A DNA stretch of 64,000 nucleotides, taken from NCBI GenBank assembly GCA_016714225.1, contig JADJNS010000004.1, positions 62,001 to 126,000 on the forward strand. The letters are read 5' to 3'. This document shows, piece after piece, positions 42,724-50,701 of the stretch (position 1 is its first letter; each line of letters begins with the position of its first letter). The translations under genes were made by a program, and so were the position numbers. This stretch comes from Archangiaceae bacterium (GTDB taxonomy: Bacteria; Myxococcota; Myxococcia; Myxococcales; Myxococcaceae). Below the pieces are notes generated by a model. It saw only the letters and a program-made list of their open reading frames with translations, was not told the DNA's origin and did not search any database.

Positions 42724-44310
42724 TCACGGCTCTTTGGAGACCACGGGGTCGTGCAGCCAGTTGTGGTCGTCGAGGTTGGGGTAGTCGAGCGTGTAGTGCA
42801 GGCCGCGGCTCTCTTTGCGGCGGGTGGCGCACTCGACGATGAGGTGGGCGACGTCGGCGATGTTGCGCAGCTCGATCACGTCGCGCGTCACCTTGAACCG
42901 CCAGTAGTACTCGCGGATCTCTTCGCGCAGCAGGTCGAGCCGGCGGCGGGCGCGCATCAGCCGCTTCCCGCTGCGCACGATGCCGACGTAGTTCCACATC
43001 AAGCGGCGAATCTCCTCCCAGTTGTGGGAGACCAGCACGCTCTCGTCGGACTCGACGGCCGAGCCGGGGTCCCACTCGGGTGGAGCGGCCGGCGCGGCCA
43101 CCCCGGCCTTCACCTCTTCGGAGGCCGACTTCGCGGCGCGGTGCCCGAACACCAGGCCCTCGAGCAGCGAGTTCGAGGCGAGGCGGTTGGCGCCGTGCAG
43201 CCCGGTGCAGGCCACCTCGCCCACCGCGTACAGCCCGTTGACGGTGGTGTGGCCCAGCAGGTCGGTCTGCACGCCGCCGCACTGGTAGTGCGCCGCGGGC
43301 ACCACCGGAATCGGCTGCACCGCCATGTCGATGCCGAACTGTTTGCACGTGGTGTAGATGTTGGGGAAGCGCTCCATCACGAACGCCTTGCCCAGGTGGG
43401 TCATGTCGAGCAGCACGTGCTCGTCACCGGTGCGCTTCATCTCGGTGTCGATGGCGCGGGCCACCACGTCGCGCGGAGCGAGCGCGCCCATGGGGTGGTA
43501 GCGCTCCATGAACGACTGCCCGTTGCGCAGCTTGAGGCGGCCGCCTTCGCCGCGCAGCGCCTCGCTGATGAGAAAGTTCTTGGCCTCGGGGTGAAAGAGG
43601 CAGGTGGGGTGAAACTGGTAGAACTCCATGTTCGCGATGGTCGCGCCCGCACGGTAGGCCATCGCCACGCCGTCGCCGGTCGCGACGTCGGGGTTCGAGG
43701 TGTAGAGGTAGACCTTGCCTGCGCCGCCGGTGGCCAGCACGGTGATGCGGCCGAGAAACGTCTCGATCTTCCCGTCGGGCATCAGCACGTAGGCGCCCAG
43801 GCAGCGCTGCTTGCCGCGCACCGCGTTGCGGTCGAGGATCAGATCGATCGCCGAGGCGTCGGGAAACGAGGCGATCGAGGGGCGCTCGTCGCAGGCGTGA
43901 ATCATGGCGCGCTGCACTTCGCTGCCGGTGATGTCGCCGGCGTGCACCACCCGGCGGCGGGTGTGGCCGCCCTCGCGGGTGAGGTCGAACTCGCCCGAGT
44001 TGCGGCGGTCGAACTCGGCGCCCCAGGCCACCAGCTCTTTCAAGCGGGCGGGGCCCTCGCGCACGGTGACCTCGACCGCCTCGCGCTTGCACAGGCCGGC
44101 GCCGGCGATCAGGGTGTCTTCGATGTGCGCCTCGAACGAGTCGTCTTTGGCGAGCACCGCGGCGATGCCGCCCTGCGCGTAGTTGGTGTTGCCTTCAGCG
44201 CGGGTGCGCTTGGTGAGCACCGCGACGGACCCGTAGCGGGAGGCCTCGAGGGCGAAGGACAACCCCGCGATTCCACCCCCCAGAACCAGGTAGTCGAAGG
44301 ATTGGGGCAT
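42724..44310 (-). CDS. nadB: L-aspartate oxidase
   Basis: 528 residues. The FAD-binding start is FDYLVLGGGIAGLSFALEAS, followed by the NadB segment NTNYAQGGIAAVL and HTRRRVVHAGDITGSEVQRA; VPAAHYQCGGVQTDLLGHTT is the second conserved block. It oxidises L-aspartate to iminoaspartate for NAD synthesis. The length matches. No nadA or nadC appears nearby. Its start codon is only 29 bases from the start of the divergent lytic transglycosylase gene, so at least one promoter must overlap coding or leader sequence. Confidence 0.95.
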   Translation of the reverse strand: MPQSFDYLVLGGGIAGLSFALEASRYGSVAVLTKRTRAEGNTNYAQGGIAAVLAKDDSFEAHIEDTLIAGAGLCKREAVEVTVREGPARLKELVAWGAEFDRRNSGEFDLTREGGHTRRRVVHAGDITGSEVQRAMIHACDERPSIASFPDASAIDLILDRNAVRGKQRCLGAYVLMPDGKIETFLGRITVLATGGAGKVYLYTSNPDVATGDGVAMAYRAGATIANMEFYQFHPTCLFHPEAKNFLISEALRGEGGRLKLRNGQSFMERYHPMGALAPRDVVARAIDTEMKRTGDEHVLLDMTHLGKAFVMERFPNIYTTCKQFGIDMAVQPIPVVPAAHYQCGGVQTDLLGHTTVNGLYAVGEVACTGLHGANRLASNSLLEGLVFGHRAAKSASEEVKAGVAAPAAPPEWDPGSAVESDESVLVSHNWEEIRRLMWNYVGIVRSGKRLMRARRRLDLLREEIREYYWRFKVTRDVIELRNIADVAHLIVECATRRKESRGLHYTLDYPNLDDHNWLHDPVVSKEP

Positions 44311-44339
44311 GGGGGGTTTCTACGTTACTCTTCGGGTCG

Positions 44340-44951
44340 ATGCGCGCGGTTCTGTTGGCCATTCTTCTCGGCTCTCCGGCCCTGGCCGGGGGCATCTACA
44401 AGTACGTCGAGAAGGACGGCACCATCGTCTACACCAACGTTCCGCCGGGCAAGAAGCCGATGCAGGCCCGGCGCATCGAGGGCGACTTTCGGCCCGCGCC
44501 GTCGCCGACGAGCCCGGCCAAGGTCACCGAGTACAGCAAGAAGGCGATGACCGAGTTCGACGAGCTGATCACCGCAGCGGCGATTCGCTACAAGATGCCG
44601 CCCAACCTGGTGCGGGCGGTGATGCATGCCGAGTCGGCGTTCGACCCCACCGCGGTGAGCGTGGTGGGGGCTTCGGGGCTGATGCAGCTGATGCCCGGCA
44701 CCGCGCGCGAGATGTACGTGAAAGACATCTTCGACGCGAAAGAGAACATCGAGGGCGGGGTGCGGTACCTGCGGGTGTTGGCCAACGAGTTCGACGGCGA
44801 CATGGTGAAGATGGTCGCGGCGTACAATGCGGGGCCCGACGCGGTGAGAAAGTACGGGGGAGTGCCCCCGTACGCAGAGACGCAGGCCTACGTGAAGAAG
44901 GTGGTCGCGCTGTACTTCCAATACAAGCAGCAGGAGGAGCTGGCGCGTTAG
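44340..44951 (+). CDS. Lytic transglycosylase (SLT) with DUF4124 N-terminal domain
   Basis: 203 residues. A signal peptide (RAVLLAILLGSPALA) is followed by a DUF4124-type strand motif (GGIYKYVEKDGTIVYTNVPP), then the Slt catalytic domain from about residue 65: HAESAFDPTAVSVVGASGLM holds the catalytic Glu, and QLMPGTA and AAYNAGPDAVRKYGGVPPYA are family motifs. It cleaves peptidoglycan glycan strands in the periplasm. The next gene starts 12 bases downstream and may be cotranscribed. Confidence 0.93.
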   Translation: MRAVLLAILLGSPALAGGIYKYVEKDGTIVYTNVPPGKKPMQARRIEGDFRPAPSPTSPAKVTEYSKKAMTEFDELITAAAIRYKMPPNLVRAVMHAESAFDPTAVSVVGASGLMQLMPGTAREMYVKDIFDAKENIEGGVRYLRVLANEFDGDMVKMVAAYNAGPDAVRKYGGVPPYAETQAYVKKVVALYFQYKQQEELAR

Positions 44952-44963
44952 CGCCGCCTACGC

Positions 44964-47534
44964 ATGGCGACTTCCACGGGGAAGGATCCCTCGCAGGACG
45001 AGGAGTTCCTCTCTCAGCTGTACAAGGGCGGTGAGCTGCTGGCGGCGGGGAAGGTGGTCGAGGCGAAGGATCACCTCGAGCGCGCCTTCAACCTGCACCC
45101 CAAGAACGAGAAGGCGCAGAACCTGCTCGGCTTGACCTACTTCAAGCTCGGGCTGTTCGACCGCGCGTCGGAGATCTACGAGCTGCTCGTGCGCGAGAAC
45201 CCGGCCGACCCGACGCTGCGGGTCAACCTGGGCCTGGTCTACCTGAAGACCAACAACCTGCCGCGCGCGGTGAAAGAGTTCGAGACCTCGACCGATCTCG
45301 AGCCCACCCACAAGAAGGCGCACAACTACCTGGGCCTGGCGCTGGCGCAGACCGGCGACTACGCGCGGGCCCGCGAGCACTTCGTGATCGCCGGGTCGGA
45401 CGCGATGGCCGAGAAGATGGGCCGGGCGATCGCCTCGGGGGCTGCCGCTCCGGTGGCGGTGACGCCCGCGCCGCCCCCGTCGGTTCCGCGCCCGCCGGTG
45501 CCCGCGCCGGTCGAGCAGCCGCCGGTCGAGGCAGCTCCACCCGCAGCGGCCGAGCTGGCCGAGCCTGCGCCACCGGTCGAAGAGGTGCTCGAGAAGCACA
45601 TGGTGCCCGCGCCGCCGCCCGACCCGGCCAGGGTGCCATCGTTCGACGTGCTGGTGATGCCCGAGACCTCGGCCAGCGACGTGCTCGAGGTCACCTCGGA
45701 AGACGACATTCCCGACGATGCCGAGGTGATTCCCGCCGAGGCGCTGCTCAAGCCCAAGGCGCCGGTGCCGTCGGCCGACGCGCAGCTCAGCGAGGCCGCG
45801 CGCTCGATGGGCGGGGCGCAGAAGGCTCCGCTGCCGGCGGCGGGCTACGAAGAGGTGCCGCCGCCGTCTCCGTCGTCGCCGGTGACCCGGGCGCTGCGCA
45901 ACGACTGGGGCGCCCAGTTCGGCATGGACGAGCCGCCGGCGCCGCCGCCCGCACCGCCCAACGGCACCGCCGACGAGATGCGCTTCGCGGAAGACGAGGG
46001 GCCGTCGGCGATGCCGATGCCCGACGAGGTCGCCACCAGCGAAGCGGCGGTGGCCACCGGGGCGCAGGTGCCTGTCGAGGTGGCCCGCACCTCCGAGACG
46101 TGGGACGAGGGCATGCCGGTGGTCGAGGCCACCGCCGAAGAAGTACTGGTCGAGGTCGACGTGCCGGCCTCGGCGCAGCGGGCCGGCGACGTGGCGTTGG
46201 CCGACGCGGCCGAGCGCCTCGATGGCGACCCGCACGTGCCTCCGCCCGAAGAGCTCCCGCCGGGGCTCAACTTCACCGGCACGCCGCCGACGGTCGAGGT
46301 GGCGATTGAAGAGGCCGCGCCCGCTGCACCGGCCGAGCTGCCGGTGCCCGAAGCTGCTCCGGTCGAGATGTTCCCCACCTCGACCGAGGCCGAGGGGTAC
46401 GCCGCCGACTACGACGGTGCCGCGGCGCCCGAGCAGCCGGCGGTCGAGCAGAGCCCCGAGTGGCTGACCGAGGGGCAAGAGCCCCAACCGGCCTACGCCG
46501 CCGAGAATGGGGTGCTGCCGGTGCCGCCCGAAGAGCCGCAGCCGTACGCCGTCGAAGACCAGCAGTACGCGCCGGTCGCCGACGTGCCGCAGCCGCTCGA
46601 CGCCGAAGAGCAGTACGCGCCGTCTTCCGACGCCCAGCAGTTCGGCGCCGAGGAGCAGCAGTACGCGCCGGTCGCCGAGGCGCCGCAGCAGTTCGGCGCC
46701 GAAGAGCAGCAGTATGCGCCGGTCGCCGACGCGCCGGAGCAGTTCGGCGCCGAAGAGCAGCAGTACGCGCCGGCGGCAGACGAAGGGGCGCTGGCGGCGC
46801 AGGCGGCGGGCGGCGAGCAGGCGGGGTACCCGAGCGAGGTGCCGCTGACCGGCGAGGTGCCGACCGCGGCGGCCGACATGGCGCAGACCGAGGCCACGCG
46901 CGGCTACTCGCCGATGAACGCCCCGCGTCTCGAAGAGCTGGGCCCCTCGGCGACGATGGGCTTCGACGCGGGCGAGATGACCGGGCCGTTCAACCTGAGC
47001 GCCGAGGGCCTGGCGCTGTCGGTGAACGGCGAGCTGCTCACCCGCATGCCCAACCTGCTGGCGGTGGTGGGCTCGGTCGACGCCACCCCCGAGAACCGCC
47101 GCAGCCGCGGCCGCTCCACCGATCAGCCGTTCGGCAGCGGCGACCAGCAGGTGCAGCGGGTGCGCGGCTCGGGGCTGATTCACCTCGACCCCGGCGGCTT
47201 CACCTACCAGGCGATCGATCTCGCCGACGAAGGCGCCTACGTGCGCGAAGAGCGGGTGTTCGCCTTCGAAGAGGCGGTGGCGTTCGAGAACGCGCGCCTC
47301 ACCGGGCAGGGCAACATCGCGGTCGACGTGGTGCACCTCAAGGGGCAAGGCAAGGTGCTGCTGCGGCTCGAGGGGTCGCTCAAGGCGATGGCGATACCGC
47401 CCGGTACTCCGCTCAAGGTTCCGCTGGCGCGGCTGGTGGGCTGGTACGGCTACGTGTCGGTGCGGGTGATGGGCTTCGTGGGCCAGGGCGCGGTCGAGCT
47501 GACCGGCGATGGCTACGTGCTGCTCGCCGCGTGA
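44964..47534 (+). CDS. TPR protein with low-complexity centre and AIM24-like C-terminal domain
   Basis: 856 residues. Residues about 20-150 contain four TPR units (EKAQNLLGLTYFKLGLFDRA, PTLRVNLGLVYLKTNNLPRA). Residues 160-660 are acidic, Pro/Ala-rich and probably disordered, and include a tandem repeat near residues 530-602 with the unit EEQQYAPVADAPEQFGA. Residues about 670-856 match the AIM24 family: FNLSAEGLALSVNGELLTRM, VQRVRGSGLIHLDPGG and GKVLLRLEGSLKAMAIPPGT. AIM24-type domains are beta-rich and of unknown molecular role. No signal peptide is visible, so it is likely cytoplasmic. Confidence 0.82.
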   Translation: MATSTGKDPSQDEEFLSQLYKGGELLAAGKVVEAKDHLERAFNLHPKNEKAQNLLGLTYFKLGLFDRASEIYELLVRENPADPTLRVNLGLVYLKTNNLPRAVKEFETSTDLEPTHKKAHNYLGLALAQTGDYARAREHFVIAGSDAMAEKMGRAIASGAAAPVAVTPAPPPSVPRPPVPAPVEQPPVEAAPPAAAELAEPAPPVEEVLEKHMVPAPPPDPARVPSFDVLVMPETSASDVLEVTSEDDIPDDAEVIPAEALLKPKAPVPSADAQLSEAARSMGGAQKAPLPAAGYEEVPPPSPSSPVTRALRNDWGAQFGMDEPPAPPPAPPNGTADEMRFAEDEGPSAMPMPDEVATSEAAVATGAQVPVEVARTSETWDEGMPVVEATAEEVLVEVDVPASAQRAGDVALADAAERLDGDPHVPPPEELPPGLNFTGTPPTVEVAIEEAAPAAPAELPVPEAAPVEMFPTSTEAEGYAADYDGAAAPEQPAVEQSPEWLTEGQEPQPAYAAENGVLPVPPEEPQPYAVEDQQYAPVADVPQPLDAEEQYAPSSDAQQFGAEEQQYAPVAEAPQQFGAEEQQYAPVADAPEQFGAEEQQYAPAADEGALAAQAAGGEQAGYPSEVPLTGEVPTAAADMAQTEATRGYSPMNAPRLEELGPSATMGFDAGEMTGPFNLSAEGLALSVNGELLTRMPNLLAVVGSVDATPENRRSRGRSTDQPFGSGDQQVQRVRGSGLIHLDPGGFTYQAIDLADEGAYVREERVFAFEEAVAFENARLTGQGNIAVDVVHLKGQGKVLLRLEGSLKAMAIPPGTPLKVPLARLVGWYGYVSVRVMGFVGQGAVELTGDGYVLLAA
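46556..46775. repeat. Coding tandem repeat (QYAPV units)
   Basis: About four to five imperfect units in the TPR-AIM24 gene, each encoding a segment like EEQQYAPVADAPEQFGA; the unit is 51 bp in the two most similar copies. DNA identity is high (gccgaagagcagcagtaygc recurs), suggesting recent slippage or duplication. Confidence 0.75.
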
Positions 47535-47588
47535 CGCGAGTGTGCGCAGACCCTCGCATCGATTTCGCTGCTGCTCTACGGTGCAGCC

Positions 47589-48980
47589 ATGACTGCCTAT
47601 CTCGAGGGCGAACACCAGCCCGTCACCCGTGAAGTCGATGTCGCCTCGCTGCGCGTCACCGGAGCGCTGCCTTCGGGCCTCGAGGGCATGTACGTGCGCA
47701 ACTCGGGCAACCCGCGCTTCGCGCCGAAGGGCAAGTACCACTGGTTCGACGGCGACGGCATGGTGCACGGCATTCGCTTCGGCAGTGGCGGCGCGCGGTA
47801 CATGAACCGGTGGATCCAGACGCGCGCGCTCAAGCACGAAGAGCAGGCGGGTCACGCGCTGTGGTCGGGCATCTTGGAGCCGATGAGCGAAGAGCGAATG
47901 CTGCTGCCCGGCGGGCCGATCAAGGACACCGCCAACACCGACCTGGTGTTTCACCGGGGCCAGCTCTACGCGCTGTGGTGGCTGTCGGGGCTGCCGTACG
48001 AGCTGTCGACGAAAGATCTCTCGACGGTGGGGCCGCAGAAGTTCGGCGGGAAGCTGAAGGGCGGCTTCTCGGCGCACCCCAAGGTCGACCCGCGCACCGG
48101 CGAGCTGGTGTTCTTCGACTACTCGATCGTGCGCGAGCCACACCTGCGCTACGGCCTGGTCGACGCGTCGGGAGAGCTGATTCGCTACGAGGCGATCGAG
48201 ATTCCCACGCCGCACATTCTTCACGACATGGCGATCACCGAGAACTACTCGGTGCTGATGGATTTCCCGCTCGGGTGGGACCAGGCGCGGCTGGCCGAGG
48301 GCAAGTTCCGCATCGGGTTCGACCGCGAGACCCCGTCGCGCTTCGGAGTGCTGCCGCGGCGCGGCACCGCGGCCGACGTGCGGTGGTTCGATGCCGAGCC
48401 CTGCTACATGTACCACTCGATCAACGCGCACGAAGAAGGCGACGAGATCGTGCTCACCGGCTGCCGGGTGAAAGACCCGATTCCGGTGAAGCGCTCGGCG
48501 CGAGAAGACATCGCGCGGCTCGACAACATCGAGCTGGTGCCCGAGCTCTACGAGTGGCGCATGAACCTGAAGACGGGCGGGGTGCGCGAGAAGCAGCTCG
48601 ACGATCTGCCCACCGAGTTCCCCAAGGTGAACGAGCAGGGGCTGGGCAAGAAGCTGCGCTACAGCTTCAACCCGCGCATCGCGCGCCGCAGCGAGGCGAT
48701 GTTCGACGGCCTGGTGAAGTACGATCTGTCGAACGGCAGCAAGACGACCTGGGAGACGCCGACCGGCTGGTACGTGGGCGAGGCGTCGTTCGCTCCGCGG
48801 CCGGGCGCGACGGCCGAAGACGACGGCTGGCTGGTGACCTTCGGCACCAACGCGGCCGACCAGGCCTCGGCGTGCTTCGTGATCGACGCGCGCGACATGA
48901 AGGCCGGGCCGGTGGCGGTGGTGCACCTGCCGCAGCGCATGCCGCTGGGCTTCCACGGCACCTGGTGCGCGGGCGCCTGA
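47589..48980 (+). CDS. Carotenoid oxygenase (RPE65 / lignostilbene dioxygenase family)
   Basis: 463 residues. The four iron-ligand histidines of the family are visible in SAHPK (about residue 162), ILHDMA (about 211), HSINAH (about 275) and GFHGTW (about 455), so the enzyme should be active. The N-terminal GMYVRNSGNPRFAPKGKYHW and FDGDGMVHG are diagnostic. Members cleave carotenoids, apocarotenals or stilbenes with oxygen. Carotenoid production is common in myxobacteria, but no carotenoid genes lie nearby, so the substrate is unknown. A short gap of 54 bases separates it from the TPR gene. Confidence 0.95.
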   Translation: MTAYLEGEHQPVTREVDVASLRVTGALPSGLEGMYVRNSGNPRFAPKGKYHWFDGDGMVHGIRFGSGGARYMNRWIQTRALKHEEQAGHALWSGILEPMSEERMLLPGGPIKDTANTDLVFHRGQLYALWWLSGLPYELSTKDLSTVGPQKFGGKLKGGFSAHPKVDPRTGELVFFDYSIVREPHLRYGLVDASGELIRYEAIEIPTPHILHDMAITENYSVLMDFPLGWDQARLAEGKFRIGFDRETPSRFGVLPRRGTAADVRWFDAEPCYMYHSINAHEEGDEIVLTGCRVKDPIPVKRSAREDIARLDNIELVPELYEWRMNLKTGGVREKQLDDLPTEFPKVNEQGLGKKLRYSFNPRIARRSEAMFDGLVKYDLSNGSKTTWETPTGWYVGEASFAPRPGATAEDDGWLVTFGTNAADQASACFVIDARDMKAGPVAVVHLPQRMPLGFHGTWCAGA

Positions 48981-49026
48981 GCGTCTCCACTCCTGGGGGG
49001 AGAGGGGGGCGAGTGCCTGAGACGCT

Positions 49027-49887
49027 TCAGAGGTACTTCGCGAAGAAGCGCTGGGTCGCGTCGAGCAGCGGGGCGAAGCCTTTGCCTTCGCCGTAGATCT
49101 CGTGGTGCTTGAGGCCCTCGAGGGCCACCAGCTCTTTGGGGCCCTGGGCCTTGGCGTACATGCTCACCACCTCGCCCTTGGCCACCAGCGCGTCGAGGGC
49201 GGGGTAGATGAAGAGCGAGGCGCCTTTGACCCTCGCGGCCACGTCTTCGGGCTTGAAGGCGAAGAGGTCGGCGAGCGACTCGAACGTGATCTCGGGGCGC
49301 CAGGTGGGGTGCTTGGGAGCATCTTGCTTGATGAGCTCGCAGGTCTCGGGGTCGGCGCTCAAGATTCGGGGCACCGCGACGGTGGTGACCTTGCCGGTGG
49401 TGACGAACTCGCGCTTGGCGGCGTCGACCTTGGCCTTGAAGCGGGGGAAGTCGGGGAAGGCCGACCAGACGCGCTCGAGATCTCCGGGGCCGGCGCAGCA
49501 GACCACGGCTTTGACGCGGGGGTCGGTGCCGGCGCACTGCAGGGCGACGCTGGCGCCCAGGCTGATGCCGAAGACGGCGATGCGCCTGGAGTCGACCTCG
49601 GGCTGCTGCTCGAGCCAGGTGAGGGCGTTGCTGAGATCTTTGGCCTGCTCCAGGGGGAGCAGCCGGCAGCGGGGCTCTCCGCCCGACTCACCGAAGTGGC
49701 GGTAGTCGAGGTTCAAGGTGACGTAGCCGCGCTTCACGAAGGCGTCGGCGAAGGGGGGCAGCCAGACGTCGCGGGTGAGGCTGAAGCCCTGGGCGCAGAT
49801 GACGGTGGGGCGGGGGCCGGTCTCGACAGGAGTGCGCAGGGTGGCGGCGATCGGCACTCCCTCGGAGAAGAACTGAACGGTTCGCAT
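49027..49887 (-). CDS. Alpha/beta hydrolase
   Basis: 286 residues. PTVICAQGFSLTRDVWLPPF forms the oxyanion region, the nucleophile elbow is FGISLGAS and HHEIYGE near the end probably holds the catalytic His; an Asp lies in YPALDALVA. Related families include the dienelactone-hydrolase and X-Pro-type esterases. No signal peptide, hence cytoplasmic. Its start is 17 bases from the start of pgsA on the opposite strand. Substrate unknown. Confidence 0.85.
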   Translation of the reverse strand: MRTVQFFSEGVPIAATLRTPVETGPRPTVICAQGFSLTRDVWLPPFADAFVKRGYVTLNLDYRHFGESGGEPRCRLLPLEQAKDLSNALTWLEQQPEVDSRRIAVFGISLGASVALQCAGTDPRVKAVVCCAGPGDLERVWSAFPDFPRFKAKVDAAKREFVTTGKVTTVAVPRILSADPETCELIKQDAPKHPTWRPEITFESLADLFAFKPEDVAARVKGASLFIYPALDALVAKGEVVSMYAKAQGPKELVALEGLKHHEIYGEGKGFAPLLDATQRFFAKYL

Positions 49888-49904
49888 GTTGTAGAAGCCA
49901 CATC

Positions 49905-50636
49905 GTGGACAAAGAGACGAAACGCAAGCTCAAGGCCGAGACGAAGCTGAAGCGGAAGGAAGAGAAGCTCCGCCGGCGCGACGAGAAGCGCGCGCGCAAG
50001 GCGGCGCTCGGCCCGAGCCCGTTGCTCAAAGAGTTCTGGAACCTGCCCAACATGCTGACCATGGGTCGCATCGTGGTGATTCCGGTGTTCGTGTGGCTGA
50101 CCTACGACGCCGACCCGATGTACTCGCTGTGGGCGGCGGCATTGTTCACGCTGGCGGCGGTGACCGACGTGATCGACGGCTTCCTGGCGCGGCGGTGGAA
50201 CATGATCACGACGGTGGGGAAGCTGCTCGACCCATTGGCCGACAAGCTGATCGTGATGGCGGCGATGGTGATGATGACCCGGCTGGGGCGAATTCCGGCG
50301 TGGGTGGTGATCGTGCTGTTGTCGCGCGAGCTGATCGTCTCGGGGCTGCGGCAGATCGCCGCGAGCGAGGGCATGGTGATCGCCGCGGCGCAGGAGGGGA
50401 AGTGGAAGACCTCGCTGCAGCTCACCGGCATCATCGCGCTCTGCATTCACTTCATTCACCCGGTGCACTTCGGGCCGTTCGTCGTGAACTGCGACTTCAA
50501 CGTGATCGGCAAGATTCTGCTCTACCTGTCGACCGCCTTCAGCGTGTGGAGCGCGGGCGGCTACTTCCGGGCGTTTCTCGCCATGGTGTCGAAGCGGGGC
50601 GCGGTCAGGGCCTCTGACTCGCCCGCGTCGGGCTGA
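49905..50636 (+). CDS. pgsA: CDP-diacylglycerol--glycerol-3-phosphate 3-phosphatidyltransferase
   Basis: 243 residues from a GTG. The CDP-alcohol phosphotransferase signature is complete: TDVIDGFLARRWNMITTVGK followed by LLDPLADK (D-x2-DG-x2-AR-x8-G-x3-D-x3-D). Four to six membrane helices follow. A basic, Lys/Arg/Glu-rich N-terminal extension of about 40 residues precedes the first helix (NLPNMLTMGRIVVIPVFVWL). It makes phosphatidylglycerophosphate for PG and cardiolipin synthesis. The stop lies five bases before the broken tRNA-Gly gene where the prophage begins. Confidence 0.94.
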   Translation: MDKETKRKLKAETKLKRKEEKLRRRDEKRARKAALGPSPLLKEFWNLPNMLTMGRIVVIPVFVWLTYDADPMYSLWAAALFTLAAVTDVIDGFLARRWNMITTVGKLLDPLADKLIVMAAMVMMTRLGRIPAWVVIVLLSRELIVSGLRQIAASEGMVIAAAQEGKWKTSLQLTGIIALCIHFIHPVHFGPFVVNCDFNVIGKILLYLSTAFSVWSAGGYFRAFLAMVSKRGAVRASDSPASG

Positions 50637-50641
50637 CCCAC

Positions 50642-50701
50642 GCGGGAATGGCTCAGCGGTAGAGCACTGCCTTGCCAAGGCAGGGGTCGAGGGTTCGAAT
50701 C
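50642..50701 (+). tRNA. tRNA-Gly(GCC), 3'-truncated by prophage integration (attL)
   Basis: Bases 50642-50701 give the acceptor 5' half GCGGGAA, D arm, anticodon arm with GCC (ctgccTTGCCAAggcag) and T loop GGTTCGAATC, but the 3' strand of the T stem and acceptor (expected TTCCCGC) is missing; the next bases are cgcttttttt. The gene is therefore broken at the phage junction. The overlap of the integrase reading frame with this tRNA shows that the crossover lies within it. The missing half should sit at the right prophage end outside this window. Confidence 0.8.

Noticed and set aside
46556..46775. QYAPV repeat as an adhesin or phase-variable repeat
   Set aside because: The protein has no signal peptide and the unit length keeps the reading frame, so surface phase variation is unsupported.
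44958..48956. Open frame of 1332 codons on the minus strand
   Set aside because: Covers three confident plus-strand genes (TPR-AIM24 and carotenoid oxygenase ends included); composition is His/Arg/Leu-biased and no domain is visible.
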